DNA of 64,000 nt from Anaerosacchariphilus hominis (GCF_014290175.1 NZ_JACOOR010000003.1:186001-250000), one strand, 5' to 3'; positions 15,401 through 24,294 are shown, counted from the first letter of the stretch. A program made the numbers and translations. The notes: a model not told the origin generated them from the letters alone.

Positions 15401-15777
15401 TTGTCGAGTTCCTCTTTCAGTGCCTTTGACTGCTCTGAATTTGCTCCGGTCGCCTTTGTTGAATCCTCATAGGCTTTCTTTGCTGCCTCGACCTTTGTTT
15501 TCAATTCCTCCTGCTTTGTCTTTTGGTCTGAAAGTTTCTGTGTGAGTTTTGCTTGTTGCTCACTGTTTAATTGAACGATATTCTTTTGCAGAGTGATTTT
15601 TTGAGTGAGGCTCTCGGCTTTCGCCTTGAGTTGGTCTGCTGCCGAACCGAACGCTTTTGCTTGCGTCTGTGCCAGTTTGAACTCACTGGATAACACTTTC
15701 ATCTGTGACGCAGCGGATTTCATTTGTGACTGATAATCAGACGAATTTGCTGAAATCTTCACGCTTGTATGTGCCAT
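12424..15777 (-). CDS. tail tape measure protein
   Basis: 1117 residues, the longest gene in the window. Residues about 5-190 are coiled coil (SQMKVLSSEFKLAQTQAKAF onward). A TP901-type core follows (about 195-440, GKKMSVVSAGIAAIGAASIA), then alanine-rich hydrophobic stretches near 520-660 (VMNLCPIILIVTLIAGLIAA). Repeated 40-50 residue units with WENMKTTVTSKMTEWKTNAS-like pattern run to about 980, then a globular C-terminus. It sets tail length and enters the cell envelope on DNA ejection. An internal TTTCCA-N6-TGGAAA site lies at 13083-13100. Confidence 0.92.
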   Translation of the reverse strand: MAHTSVKISANSSDYQSQMKSAASQMKVLSSEFKLAQTQAKAFGSAADQLKAKAESLTQKITLQKNIVQLNSEQQAKLTQKLSDQKTKQEELKTKVEAAKKAYEDSTKATGANSEQSKALKEELDKLEQEFKANETAIGKTETALANQTTKTNASKASLVEMESELEKVNKELKNHKLNEFASGCDKAGQKMESFGKKMSVVSAGIAAIGAASIAAFKELDEGYDTIVTKTGATGEALEGLTASADNVFGSMPEDMSTVGEAIGEVNTRFHSTGEELESLSTQFIQFSSINGTNVTQSVDQVDKIMKAWNIDTSQTGNLLGLLTSKAQETGISVDKLESYVLDNNSAFKEMGLSLPQAINLMAQFDANGVDSTTALAGLKKALQNATAEGKSMDVALEETIGSIKNAKTDTEALQIATELFGKKGAAEMATAIRENRIDLTSLSSSMSEYGTTVEDTYNGTLDPIDNATIAMNNAKLALSTLATTAQTAAAPVIEKVTTKIQELTKWFTSLDEGQQQTIIKVGLVVAAVGPLAIGFGKVAQGISTTVKTGQQFASFVGGIIAKITAKTAATAAGTAADTAGAAAEAAHTAATATATGVTGGMTVAQTALNAVMNLCPIILIVTLIAGLIAAGIALYKNWDKVKEKLSELWSNVKEKFNAIKETITGAFSKAKEAVTNKVNEIKDSVANSAVGQAATKTFSAVKNTVTKFMGAAVDTAKEKLGNMKTAYEESGGGIKGVVAAGWEGIKGYYTAGFTFVDNLSGGKLTEIKTKFSEKTSEIKTKVSEGWENMKTTVTSKMTEWKTNASNKLTEIRTDFTTKISGIQSYVSTGWSHMKSTISTTMQQWNTDASNKLLSLKNDFTNKVESVKQGWSTRFTNIKDTATNLMETAKTNVSTKLENMKSAYNEKGGGMKGIVSATFTGIKDTMNSLMSTANTLTGGKLDSIKSSFSTKLNGALSTVGSVMESIRAKFSEKMESAKTAVSNAIDRIKGFFNFEWSLPHLKMPHFSISGSFSLNPPSVPSFGVEWYKTGGIMTSPTVFGMNGTRLMVGGEAGAEAILPLAEFYTELNSMLDRKLKAINQNVNAFIEVHNYIDGDEVASRTTEKVSDNLAIATKKRR
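13083..13100. promoter_or_regulatory. TTTCCA-N6-TGGAAA palindrome inside the tape measure gene
   Basis: Arms identical to the three other sites (8084, 36967, 36997); spacer GTTTTG. Being inside a coding region it may be chance or a scattered parS/stoperator-like site. Confidence 0.3.
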
Positions 15778-15797
15778 CGGTTCTCCTCCTCTCTGTG

Positions 15798-16322
15798 TTA
15801 TGTGTTCTCGTTCACCGTTTCAAGTTCAAATTTCAGATATTTCAGCAGTTCAATGATATTTTCTTTCATGCACTGCCCGTATGATTCCCGCATGAGCCGA
15901 ATCGCAATTTTTGTCACACGGTCAACGATTTCTCCGCATATCTTCCATGTGTTCTGTTCTTCCTGCTCCTCGTCCTCATACCCATTCTCACGGTCATATT
16001 CGTCGAACGCAGATGTCTCTCTTTCGATTGGCTCTGTCTCGACAATGTTCAGCAACGCATCGGAAACAATATCCTGCATGATGAAATGAATCCCCTTTGA
16101 TGCTGTCAGAAATTCAATGACATCCACCTCACCCAGTTCATCGAGAGACATCCTGTTTCCGAATATCTCTTGAATAATTCTTTTGTTGAAAAACAGTGCA
16201 TCCGTTATTTTGTCCGAACCGTTTTTCTCCATGAGTGCAGCATATTTCTTGTACTGCTCAACCGTTATGTTATTGATGAATACTTTTCCTGTGCTGCAAG
16301 TGATTGTTATTTCCGGAATCAC
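15798..16322 (-). CDS. tail assembly chaperone, T part of G/GT pair
   Basis: 174 residues if started at the GTG at 16320-16322, which overlaps the stop of the preceding gene. It sits between gpG-like and tape measure genes, exactly where siphophages encode the frameshift extension of the tail chaperone. It could be made as a fusion with the preceding protein through the slippery heptamer at 16334-16340. Mixed helical, with acidic EYDRENGYEDEEQEEQ in the middle. Confidence 0.65.
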   Translation of the reverse strand: MIPEITITCSTGKVFINNITVEQYKKYAALMEKNGSDKITDALFFNKRIIQEIFGNRMSLDELGEVDVIEFLTASKGIHFIMQDIVSDALLNIVETEPIERETSAFDEYDRENGYEDEEQEEQNTWKICGEIVDRVTKIAIRLMRESYGQCMKENIIELLKYLKFELETVNENT

Positions 16323-16654
16323 TTGCCACTCTGAAAATTTTTCATCATCTTGTCCATTCTCTTGTTCATTTCCTCTGCGATTCCCATGTCAATCATGTTG
16401 AACTCGATGACGATTCCTGCTGCATCCAGTCCGCTCTCTGCGTCCTTTAACTCGTCAACCGTGAACTGATTTCCGTATGCTTTGCAGATGAACAACATCA
16501 TCGCCTCAATTTCCTGTCGTGAGTATCTTTTTGACGCTCTCTCGGATGTCGCAGCGTCAATCTGTTCTGCAAGTTCGAGATATTCCATGTATGTGTCCGC
16601 AGACATTTTCTCCATTTTGAACTCTTTATGATTCACGATAATTTTTCTATTCAT
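16319..16654 (-). CDS. tail assembly chaperone, G part
   Basis: 111 residues, helical, directly after the major tail protein. The gpG-like position and size and the overlap with the following frame indicate the tail assembly chaperone that coats the tape measure protein before tube polymerisation. The final codons contain the slippery sequence described separately. Confidence 0.7.
   Translation of the reverse strand: MNRKIIVNHKEFKMEKMSADTYMEYLELAEQIDAATSERASKRYSRQEIEAMMLFICKAYGNQFTVDELKDAESGLDAAGIVIEFNMIDMGIAEEMNKRMDKMMKNFQSGK
16334..16340 (-). other. candidate -1 frameshift slippery heptamer
   Basis: On the coding strand A AAT TTT is read in the zero frame 12 bases before the stop codon of the G-like gene. 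A -1 slip gives TTT TCA GAG TGG CAA GTG, which enters the downstream frame without a stop. It fits the X XXY YYZ pattern. Confidence 0.55.
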
Positions 16655-16686
16655 TGAATTATCCTCCTGTTATATCCTCTCTTGTT

Positions 16687-17322
16687 TTACGCTGCTGCGT
16701 CCGGTGCTTCCTGCACTTTTGAGAACCAGTCTTTGATTGCTGTTGCTGCATCCGTGTCCTCTGCTACAAGGTTGGATTCATCAACAGATACCTCATACAG
16801 ATTGTCGATGCTACGCTCGTAGAAACTGCCCTTGATGCTCTTGGTTGTAGGTGACAGTTTTCCCTCTTTAGTGCTTGCCTCCTCGCTGATACCCTCTGCA
16901 AACTTTCCGACATAAAGCCACTTGAACTCATATTTTCCGTTGAGTTTTCTTTCTCTCCATCCGACAGCGACCTCCGGTGCTCTGTCGTCAGATGACTTTC
17001 TCAAGAATCCTTTCTCGTACAACTGCCCGAACAGAATCACTCTGTCCTGCGGTGCAAGAGCATTGATCTCCAGTTCGACATCTGTTCCCTCGTATGAGGT
17101 GATGACCTCCTCGGTGTTATCGTCGGAGTAGATTTTCTCACTTGTCCACTTTTCATCAATTTTCGCTTTGATTGCCCTTGCTAATTTCACCGGAGTTCCG
17201 GCTGTGTATGCTGTTGCAGTATTGCTCTGCACCAGTGCGATGTAGAAATCTTTCAGACCGCAAGTTCTACTCCTTACAATCTTCTGTGTGGTTTCATTTA
17301 CCTGTGTTACTGTTTCGCTCAT
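16687..17322 (-). CDS. major tail (tube) protein, phi13 family-like
   Basis: 211 residues. CGLKDFYIALVQSNTATAYT near the start, then KLARAIKAKIDEK, DVELEINALAPQDRVILFGQ and a C-terminal VEEAP-like acidic end match the phi13/TP901-type major tail protein of Firmicutes siphophages. It polymerises into the tail tube. It is preceded by the tail terminator and connectors and followed by the chaperones, the canonical order. Confidence 0.82.
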   Translation of the reverse strand: MSETVTQVNETTQKIVRSRTCGLKDFYIALVQSNTATAYTAGTPVKLARAIKAKIDEKWTSEKIYSDDNTEEVITSYEGTDVELEINALAPQDRVILFGQLYEKGFLRKSSDDRAPEVAVGWRERKLNGKYEFKWLYVGKFAEGISEEASTKEGKLSPTTKSIKGSFYERSIDNLYEVSVDESNLVAEDTDAATAIKDWFSKVQEAPDAAA

Positions 17323-17687
17323 GATTTTTCCTCGCTTTCATAATATTTTGTGAATCGCTGTGCTTTCATATAGATTCCATCCTCCGGTTTTGAATCGTCT
17401 CCGTTTCTCCCCTCGAATGAGAACCCATTCTCTTTCATGAGAGACTTGATTTCCCTTGCCAGTTCCACCTCGTCCTCCTTTGAGAAAATGGTGACTTGCA
17501 AGGAAAGTGTCACTCCCTCCGCATCATCATCCGAAAAATTATCATCGGTTTCGCCCAAATCCCACAATGTCACATGACATTTGTTGAGGTCTTTGTCATA
17601 CCACCCCTGCATCACGGTGATTCCTCTGTCCTCTATCGGCTTGAGTGCGTCTGATGCGTCTTTTATGATGTCCGGACTGCTGTCCAT
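17319..17687 (-). CDS. tail terminator-like protein
   Basis: About 122 residues from the ATG at 17685-17687 after GGGGTGATAAGC. Alpha/beta composition with TLSLQVTIFSKEDEVELARE and FTKYYESEEKS at the end. By position (between the gp10-like protein and the tube protein) it should cap the tail tube and join it to the connector. Sequence alone gives no firm family. Confidence 0.6.
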   Translation of the reverse strand: MDSSPDIIKDASDALKPIEDRGITVMQGWYDKDLNKCHVTLWDLGETDDNFSDDDAEGVTLSLQVTIFSKEDEVELAREIKSLMKENGFSFEGRNGDDSKPEDGIYMKAQRFTKYYESEEKS

Positions 17688-17692
17688 GCTTA

Positions 17693-18148
17693 TCACCCCA
17701 CTGTCCTGTCTAAATACGCTTGATATTCCTGTTCTGCTATCTTTTGCAGTTCTGCATCTGCCTCCCTGCCTGTTGCATATATGAACTCTTGTGGCGGTCT
17801 GTAAATCGTTCCCCAGTTAATAAAACGGACGTAGAAATGACCGCCCTCGTCCTGTGTGTTCTTTTCCCATCCGACATCTGCTGTCGCTCCCGTACCGTTC
17901 ACCTTTACTTTCCCGATAGGGATTTCATCTGCTGCATGTGCGGACACTGATGATTTTGAACCGAACCCTCGCCCACTTTTTTTGATGTCCTTTGACTTTG
18001 GGATTTTTCCGGACATGATTCTCTGTACAACTGGTTCTCCTTTTTCAGCGATCGTTTTATTCACCTGTGCAATATCTTCATCCGATGCAGCACTTTCAAA
18101 CGCTTTTACCAGTTCCTCCAGTCCTTTGAACTCAATGTCAATTTTCAT
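17693..18148 (-). CDS. HK97-gp10-like tail component
   Basis: 151 residues. KIDIEFKGLEELVKAFESAA at the start, the middle GFGSKSSVSAHAADEIPIGK and the FYVRFINWGTIYRPPQEF region are typical of the HK97 gp10 family of neck/tail-completion proteins. Fourth gene after the capsid, as expected. Confidence 0.72.
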   Translation of the reverse strand: MKIDIEFKGLEELVKAFESAASDEDIAQVNKTIAEKGEPVVQRIMSGKIPKSKDIKKSGRGFGSKSSVSAHAADEIPIGKVKVNGTGATADVGWEKNTQDEGGHFYVRFINWGTIYRPPQEFIYATGREADAELQKIAEQEYQAYLDRTVG

Positions 18149-18177
18149 GTCCTCACCTCCGTGTCAGAATGTGACAC

Positions 18178-18495
18178 CTATGCAACCGCACGACATTTCA
18201 CAAGCACCCATCCGTTATCTGTGAACATCGGTGATGCGTCATAGATGTCGAATCGTGTTCCGTCATACTCTGCATAGAACTCTTTCATTTTCTTTCTGAC
18301 CTCTTTCATCCGCTTGCAATTCCGAACCTTGAAAACAATGGTGTTCTCAAGACCTGCTTGCAGTGCTGTGTATTTCTCATTTGTTCCCAAACTCTGAACA
18401 TCGCACCAACACTCATAAAACACCTCTGTGGTCGGTTCTTTCCTGCCCTCCTTGATTTCTGTGGTCACTCTGATTATTTTCACCCGTCCGGTCAT
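18178..18495 (-). CDS. head-tail adaptor / head closure protein
   Basis: 105 residues, beta-rich. TEVFYECWCDVQSLGTNEKY and RFDIYDASPMFTDNGWVLVK fit the SPP1 gp16-type head closure family (phage head-tail joining). It plugs the connector after packaging. Its stop overlaps nothing; its start overlaps the end of the gp6-like gene. Confidence 0.68.
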   Translation of the reverse strand: MTGRVKIIRVTTEIKEGRKEPTTEVFYECWCDVQSLGTNEKYTALQAGLENTIVFKVRNCKRMKEVRKKMKEFYAEYDGTRFDIYDASPMFTDNGWVLVKCRAVA

Positions 18496-18812
18496 TCACT
18501 GCTCCCTCCATACTTTTCATTGAGTAGCATGGTTGAGACCGCATTTGTGAGTTGCTGTGTACCGTTCTGATACTTCTCCCTGTGGTCATACAATTCCTTG
18601 ACGAAAGAATATACAAGCAATCTCTGACGGGCGGTCAAATTGTATGGGTCGAAATTCGGAATCAGTTCCATCAATTCCTCTGATGCAATCGCCTCAACCA
18701 TAGTCTCGACAATGTCCTTGTCGTCGTCATAGTCGATGTGATTGTATTTCATGCAGTCCTCAACCAGTTTGTCTCTATACTCTTTCTTTTCCTCGTCCGT
18801 CATTTCATTCAC
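18492..18812 (-). CDS. gp6-like head-tail connector
   Basis: 106 residues, mostly helical with DYDDDKDIVETMVEAIASEE and DPYNLTARQRLLVYSFVKEL, matching the small head-tail connector proteins (HK97 gp6 type) that dock below the portal. Directly downstream of the capsid gene. Confidence 0.65.
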   Translation of the reverse strand: MNEMTDEEKKEYRDKLVEDCMKYNHIDYDDDKDIVETMVEAIASEELMELIPNFDPYNLTARQRLLVYSFVKELYDHREKYQNGTQQLTNAVSTMLLNEKYGGSSE

Positions 18813-18856
18813 CTGCTTTCAATCACAGGGCGGGTGTTCCCGCCCTGCTGCATTTC

Positions 18857-20224
18857 TTATCCCTGCACAACTTCCGTGATGTTGCCTTTGATGATTGCTC
18901 CATCATCAACAGGCTGCACGTCGAAACGGTCACGAACCTTGATTCCGGTCATGTCTTTCTCCCACAAACCTGCTGCCTTGTCGTTCATGTCGATTGTGAT
19001 GACATTTCTGTCAAATAATGTGATAGCCTCTTTTAAGTCGCCCATATACACAGGATGCTTGTATGCGGACACCTTTGCATCGACTGTCGTTTCCTGCTCC
19101 TGTCCTTTGCAAGTTACAACATACTTTCCTTTCACGACTTTCCATGCTGTTACGTCGGACGTTGCTGATGCGTCGATTGCTGTGGTTGTTCCGTCGATTG
19201 CTAATTTGCTACCGGAGATTGTGAACGCAGGTGAGTACACTGGTTCAGATTTCACAGTCCTGTTTGACACCTTGACAATCGGATATTTACCGAACAACAT
19301 CATCTGTGTCGGCTGTGTAGGATTCGGCTGCAAAATGTACTTTCCATCCTTATCCTTTAACTTGTCGAGGTAGTTGTACCCGTTCTGATTTGCGATGACC
19401 ATTGCTCCGGTTGTGATAGCAGGGTCGAGACCCACGTTGAACACGTCCTTGAGGCTGTCGATTGTGGAAATCACAACCTCTTTTCCCTTTGTCATCTCGT
19501 CCGCAACCTTGAGAATCATCGCATTTCTTGTCGCCTTTGTTTTCTTGGCAATCCATTTGTTGATGTATGCCATGACATTGGCTGCGGTGTCCTCAAACAG
19601 TTCTGCGGTGATTTTTAAGATGCCACCTTTTTTCTTGATTGCATACACAATCTTTTTGAACTTCGGCTCATCCATGTCGGGGAAATCCGCCTCCTCGTCC
19701 ACATTGTCGAACGGAGTGGAATCTGCATCGACCTCAATGTTTCGAGAACCGCTCTTTGTGGTCACTCCCTCCACATTGACATACTGCTCCAGATTATCCT
19801 CTGAACGTCTTAACTCGATGATGTCTGTTCTGATGTCCTCCGGAACGGTGACACCGATTCCCATTTCATCATCGTCTCCCTTTGTGGTGTCTGTGCTTAA
19901 CGCATCCTTGTACACCTTGACATCTCCCTCGTCCGGTTCTCTCTTTAAGAATCCGCATTTGACGATATTGACGAACGCTTTCACGAGGTTTTTCTTGTCT
20001 GCTTTTGCCCCGATGGTCTTTGCTGTTCCCGTCGCCACCTTGTCCTCGATCTCCTCATGTTCCTCCTCGTCCAAATCGAACAGGAGGTCAAACTTTTCCT
20101 GTAACTCTTTGAGTTCCTCTTTTGCTGCCTTTGCCTTGTCGAGTTTTCCATCGTTCACAAGGCTCTTGACCTCATTCTTTTTGTCGTTGATTGCTTTCAA
20201 CAGTTTCTGCATTTCCTTGTTCAT
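18857..20224 (-). CDS. major capsid protein, HK97 fold
   Basis: 455 residues. A coiled-coil delta domain (about 1-70, KLLKAINDKKNEVKSLVNDG) that acts as internal scaffold is followed by a linker and the HK97-fold body (IGVTVPEDIRTDIIELRRSE, later VIANQNGYNYLDKLKDKDGK). The delta domain would be removed by the ClpP-like protease encoded upstream. The C-terminal 120 residues may include an inserted Ig-like region (SKLAIDGTTTAIDASATSDV). Confidence 0.88.
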   Translation of the reverse strand: MNKEMQKLLKAINDKKNEVKSLVNDGKLDKAKAAKEELKELQEKFDLLFDLDEEEHEEIEDKVATGTAKTIGAKADKKNLVKAFVNIVKCGFLKREPDEGDVKVYKDALSTDTTKGDDDEMGIGVTVPEDIRTDIIELRRSEDNLEQYVNVEGVTTKSGSRNIEVDADSTPFDNVDEEADFPDMDEPKFKKIVYAIKKKGGILKITAELFEDTAANVMAYINKWIAKKTKATRNAMILKVADEMTKGKEVVISTIDSLKDVFNVGLDPAITTGAMVIANQNGYNYLDKLKDKDGKYILQPNPTQPTQMMLFGKYPIVKVSNRTVKSEPVYSPAFTISGSKLAIDGTTTAIDASATSDVTAWKVVKGKYVVTCKGQEQETTVDAKVSAYKHPVYMGDLKEAITLFDRNVITIDMNDKAAGLWEKDMTGIKVRDRFDVQPVDDGAIIKGNITEVVQG

Positions 20225-20243
20225 GAATCATGTCCTCTCTTTC

Positions 20244-21071
20244 TTAAATTCCATACATGTCGAGGTCTGCAAGAATATCCTGCTTTTCTGCCTCGATTCT
20301 CTGTTTCTCTGCCTCTGCTGCTGCATTGTTCCTGTTCTCCAGTTCCGCAAGCACCGCATCGACAATGTCCTTTGTGGCTGTTCCTTTGATGCTCTCCGGA
20401 ACATGGTTGTATTTTTCAAAATAATCTGATGCACACGCTGCGACTGCTGCCTTTTCATCAATCAAAACGTCGAAATACTCTGCCAGTTCTGCACCGCTGA
20501 ACCACTTTTCTTTCGCCATGAAAGACTTGATTTTGTCTCTCGTCACACCCTCTTTCAAGTGTTCCTCGTAAACGTCTAGAATTGAATCCTCGCATAAATC
20601 AAGTTGTTTGATGACCTCTTTGAAATCGTCTGCGTTGCCCCATGCCATACATAAAGGCTTGTGAATCATCGCCTGTGCTCCTGTCGCAAAATGCAGTTCA
20701 TCACATGCGAACATGATGACAGATGCGATTGACGCAGCCATTCCATCAACATATCCGACTTTGTGTCCGGAGTATCGTTTCAACTGGTTATAGATTGCCA
20801 GTCCTGCGAATACATCACCGCCACCGGAATTGAAATAGATGTCGATGTCCTCATACCCATCCAACTGGTTGAGGAAATCTGCGATGTCCTGCGGGCATCT
20901 GTCCTCCTCGAACCACATGGATTCCCATGTTGCTGATACAATGTCACCGTAGAAATACAAGGAACATCTGCTCTGTTCCTCGTCCTGTTCCAAATCCAAA
21001 TAGCCGACATTTTCAACTTTTCCGCTGCGTTTATTCTTTTTTGTGAAATCAAAACGTCTTTTCTTTGCCAT
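20244..21071 (-). CDS. ClpP-like prohead maturation protease
   Basis: 275 residues. The ClpP fold is plain: IDIYFNSGGGDVFAGLAIYN, the nucleophile Ser in DGMAASIASVIMFA (about residue 112) and the His in AQAMIHKPLCMAWG (about 137). The C-terminal third is a charged helical scaffold-like region. It processes the capsid delta domain during prohead assembly. It lies between portal and capsid as usual. Confidence 0.88.
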   Translation of the reverse strand: MAKKRRFDFTKKNKRSGKVENVGYLDLEQDEEQSRCSLYFYGDIVSATWESMWFEEDRCPQDIADFLNQLDGYEDIDIYFNSGGGDVFAGLAIYNQLKRYSGHKVGYVDGMAASIASVIMFACDELHFATGAQAMIHKPLCMAWGNADDFKEVIKQLDLCEDSILDVYEEHLKEGVTRDKIKSFMAKEKWFSGAELAEYFDVLIDEKAAVAACASDYFEKYNHVPESIKGTATKDIVDAVLAELENRNNAAAEAEKQRIEAEKQDILADLDMYGI

Positions 21072-21073
21072 GA

Positions 21074-22504
21074 TTATTCACCTCCCTCCTGTTCTTCCTC
21101 GTCCTCTGCCTCGTCGGTTTCGTCCGGTTGTCCTGTTGTGTCCGGCTGCTCTGTGTCCGGCTCTGTTTCTTCCTCCGGTTGCTCCGGTTTTTCGGTCTCC
21201 TCTTGCTCGATTTGACCTTTCTGATATGCTGCTCCTGCCATTGTCAGCGGAACGATGCTGCCATTTGCAAGTAAAGTGTCGCCACCCTCTCCATCGGGGA
21301 GGTCAAGTTTGCGTCGTGCCTCATTCGGTTTCATGATTGAGCCACTGACACCGTTTTTCAGGTATTCCATTTGTGTCTTTGAATCTGTCCGGAAAAGAAC
21401 TTTTTCATTGTATTTGTAATAAAAACCGTCATCCTGTTCCTCGTCCGTCAGCATTTTATAGTTGATTTCTTCCTCATACTGCTTGATGACGAACAGTTCT
21501 GTATCAACGTAAAAAGACAACTGCTGCAACTCACTGTTTGCATAGGACGACTTTGAATAGTCGTTGATTTGATTCGGTTTCACACCGAACGCTGCTGCGA
21601 TCTGCAATGCAGTGTATTTTTTCAATTCAAAGAACTGTGAATCTGACAATTTGATGTCGAGTGGTGTCAGTTTCATCCCTAACGGTACGGGAATGATTTT
21701 CCCTGTGTTCCTCGCTCCGCTGCCAAAATCCTCGAACGACTTCACAAGTGCCTCTTTCGCTTTATCATTCAACTCTCCCGTATATTCAAGCGTCGCTTTT
21801 GCTGTCAGTCCGCTCTCATATAGGCTGTTCATATATCTCTGTGACGCTGATGCTCCGGAAATCGTGTCACGGAGAATCTGCTGAACTGGTAAACCTGTCA
21901 CACCGTCAAAACTGAATGATGTTTTGAAGTGCATGACCTCACTCGTGTCAAATACATACTGACTTCCGGATGTCGGGTCTGTGTAGACATACCACAAGCG
22001 TCCTTTTCCTGCGAATATGCCTGCATCATCCACAACAATCTGAACACAATTCGACTGCATCACCCACAGGTCAAGAATTTTGACCTCTCCTCCGTATTTC
22101 TTCCGGATGAATTTCTTTCTCATGTACACATAAGCGTTCCCGTAGTGATTGCGGTTGATTTCCACTGTGTTCCAAAATACCGTCGGTGTCATGAACGGGT
22201 TCGGTCTCTTGGTCAGCAGTCTCGACGTGTCCGTCTGTTCTGCCTCAATGATTCCTTTGTCCGTTCTCTGATAATATTTGATAGGCATTTTCGCAAGAGT
22301 TTCCGACAGCATCTTGAGACATGTGAAATATGTCACCTCTGATGTTGTCTTTCTCCTCCTGCTTAAACCCATGCTCTCAAGGAATGACGGTGAGTTGAGC
22401 GTCATCACCCCGCCTGTCAGTTCCGTTGAATCACTGACCTCCGGTGCAGTTTCACCTTTCCACCAGTTCATCAAACTGTTTGCTATTTTTCTAAATGGGT
22501 TCAT
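21074..22504 (-). CDS. portal protein, HK97 family
   Basis: 476 residues. Typical portal sequences: KRPNPFMTPTVFWNTVEINR, NAYVYMRKKF, GVKPNQINDYSKSSYANSEL and LLTDEEQ-like regions. The C-terminal about 60 residues are low-complexity E/P/T/D. It forms the dodecameric DNA channel. Its start overlaps the TerL stop (ATGA). Confidence 0.88.
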   Translation of the reverse strand: MNPFRKIANSLMNWWKGETAPEVSDSTELTGGVMTLNSPSFLESMGLSRRRKTTSEVTYFTCLKMLSETLAKMPIKYYQRTDKGIIEAEQTDTSRLLTKRPNPFMTPTVFWNTVEINRNHYGNAYVYMRKKFIRKKYGGEVKILDLWVMQSNCVQIVVDDAGIFAGKGRLWYVYTDPTSGSQYVFDTSEVMHFKTSFSFDGVTGLPVQQILRDTISGASASQRYMNSLYESGLTAKATLEYTGELNDKAKEALVKSFEDFGSGARNTGKIIPVPLGMKLTPLDIKLSDSQFFELKKYTALQIAAAFGVKPNQINDYSKSSYANSELQQLSFYVDTELFVIKQYEEEINYKMLTDEEQDDGFYYKYNEKVLFRTDSKTQMEYLKNGVSGSIMKPNEARRKLDLPDGEGGDTLLANGSIVPLTMAGAAYQKGQIEQEETEKPEQPEEETEPDTEQPDTTGQPDETDEAEDEEEQEGGE

Positions 22505-24294
22505 TCTTTCTCACCGCCTTTCCCCATGTATTTCTCATACATTTCAAGCCATTCATTCACAACCTCATTTGTGTCCGGCTTGTACTCCTCTTTCATTGCT
22601 GCTTTCCATGCGTCGATGATTGCGTCAATCGGGTCGATTCTGTCCTCGTCGAGTGCCTTGTCGATTTTGATTTCACCGTAACTGTTCGAGATAGTCTTTG
22701 CGTTTGCAATCGACCACGTCAGCAGTTCATCGAACGGAACAACCTTGCCTTTTCCGACTTCTGTTCCCTCAATCACGACGTTTCCTGCTTTTATCTCCAG
22801 TCTGAAATCAACTGTTGCGTCATTGAGTTCCTTTGCTGTCTGTGTAATTGCCACAGAATCGAATCCCAGTGCCTCAAGGTCTGACAGGAACGCAGATGCG
22901 TTGTGTGGGTCATAACACACAAGTTGAGGTTTCAAATCATTCTGTTTGATTAAATCCTCAAGGTACTTGATGATGTACTTGTAATCCGTCTTTATTCCTC
23001 CCAGTGTCTCCGTGACTGTCACGAGACCTTTTGAAATCCATACATCATACGGAACTTTGTCCGTCTTGATATGCTCGTCCACTCTGCTCGCAGGTATGAA
23101 TGAGTGAGTATGCACAAAATACTTTTTCGCACCGTCAACCATGTACGGGATGACGATTGCGATGGATGTCAAGTCGCCTCCGGACGACAGGTCAACTCCG
23201 ACATAACATTTTGAGCCTCTGAAATCCTTGAGCGTTCGCAATGCTGCACATCGTTTCCAGTCTTTAATGTCCTTGATGTACAATGCGTTTGACCACTGCA
23301 TCCACATGTTTAACTGCTTAACGAGGAAATCTCGCAAATCTTCCCCGCCCATATCACGGGCAGTGTTCGCAATCGGAACGAGATTCTCCAGTGCATCCTC
23401 GTCATATTCGAGAATCGGGTTTGCTTTTATCCAGTTCTCCTTTTTGTATAGGTCATCCGCTGTGTCCAACTGTGCTATATACACGAACTGACTGTCGTTC
23501 TCAAACACACCTTTCAGCAGATTGCAGCAATACTCATATAACTTGTAGCAAGGTGATTTCAAATCGAACCCCGCTGTCGTTATGACGGAGATCAGTGCGG
23601 ATTTTAATTTCTTGATACCTCCCTCAAGCAGTTTGTACATCTGATTTGTCTTGTGAGCGTGGTATTCGTCAACGATTCCCAAATATGCACGGTGTCCGTC
23701 CAGTGACTTTGTATCTCCGGATAATGCCTTGATTTCCGAATGTGTACAGAGACAATCTATCGTGTGATTATGCTCATGCACCTTGAACCACTCCGACAAA
23801 TCCTCGTCGGAATTGATGAATTTTACAATTTCATCAAAAACAATGTTCGCTTGGTCTTGTTTTGTCGCAGTACAAAAGATTTTTCCGTATTTGTACCCGT
23901 CAAAATTGCCATAGTAACACGCTAAAATTCCGTTGATGAACGATTTTCCGTTCTGTCTGCCTAACTGCACATAGGACGTTCTGAACCGTCTGTGACCCTT
24001 TTCTTTCGTCCTCCACCCGTTCAATGACCCCAAAATGAAACACTGGAACGGGTACGCTGTCACATTCTCCTGTTCGTCACCCTCTGCGATCGTTAATTCT
24101 TCCGCAAAATTGATGATTTCCTCGGACTTTTCAACGTCGAAATAGAATCTGTATGGTGCTGCTTTTGCTTTTTCAAGGTCGTCAAGATGCCTTTGACATG
24201 CCAGTTTGACATATTCACCTGCAACGATGACACCTGCAACGACATCAAGAGCGTATTGTGTGCAACGGTCGGTCACTGTTGCCCCTGCTGCCAT
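22501..24294 (-). CDS. terminase large subunit
   Basis: 597 residues. The ATPase part has the Walker A-like VQLGRQNGKSFINGI (about 129) and Walker B LGIVDEYHAHKT (about 210). The nuclease part has KCYVGVDLSSGGDLTSIAIV (about 365) with its metal-binding Asp, a second acidic site in LVCYDPHNASAF, and DAIIDAWKAAMKE. It packages phage DNA into the prohead. Start ATG follows the small subunit stop directly. Confidence 0.92.
   Translation of the reverse strand: MAAGATVTDRCTQYALDVVAGVIVAGEYVKLACQRHLDDLEKAKAAPYRFYFDVEKSEEIINFAEELTIAEGDEQENVTAYPFQCFILGSLNGWRTKEKGHRRFRTSYVQLGRQNGKSFINGILACYYGNFDGYKYGKIFCTATKQDQANIVFDEIVKFINSDEDLSEWFKVHEHNHTIDCLCTHSEIKALSGDTKSLDGHRAYLGIVDEYHAHKTNQMYKLLEGGIKKLKSALISVITTAGFDLKSPCYKLYEYCCNLLKGVFENDSQFVYIAQLDTADDLYKKENWIKANPILEYDEDALENLVPIANTARDMGGEDLRDFLVKQLNMWMQWSNALYIKDIKDWKRCAALRTLKDFRGSKCYVGVDLSSGGDLTSIAIVIPYMVDGAKKYFVHTHSFIPASRVDEHIKTDKVPYDVWISKGLVTVTETLGGIKTDYKYIIKYLEDLIKQNDLKPQLVCYDPHNASAFLSDLEALGFDSVAITQTAKELNDATVDFRLEIKAGNVVIEGTEVGKGKVVPFDELLTWSIANAKTISNSYGEIKIDKALDEDRIDPIDAIIDAWKAAMKEEYKPDTNEVVNEWLEMYEKYMGKGGEKE

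Noticed and set aside
19395..20429. Long plus-strand open frame opposite the capsid gene
   Set aside because: Ser/Phe-rich shadow of the capsid and protease genes with no domain or ribosome binding site.
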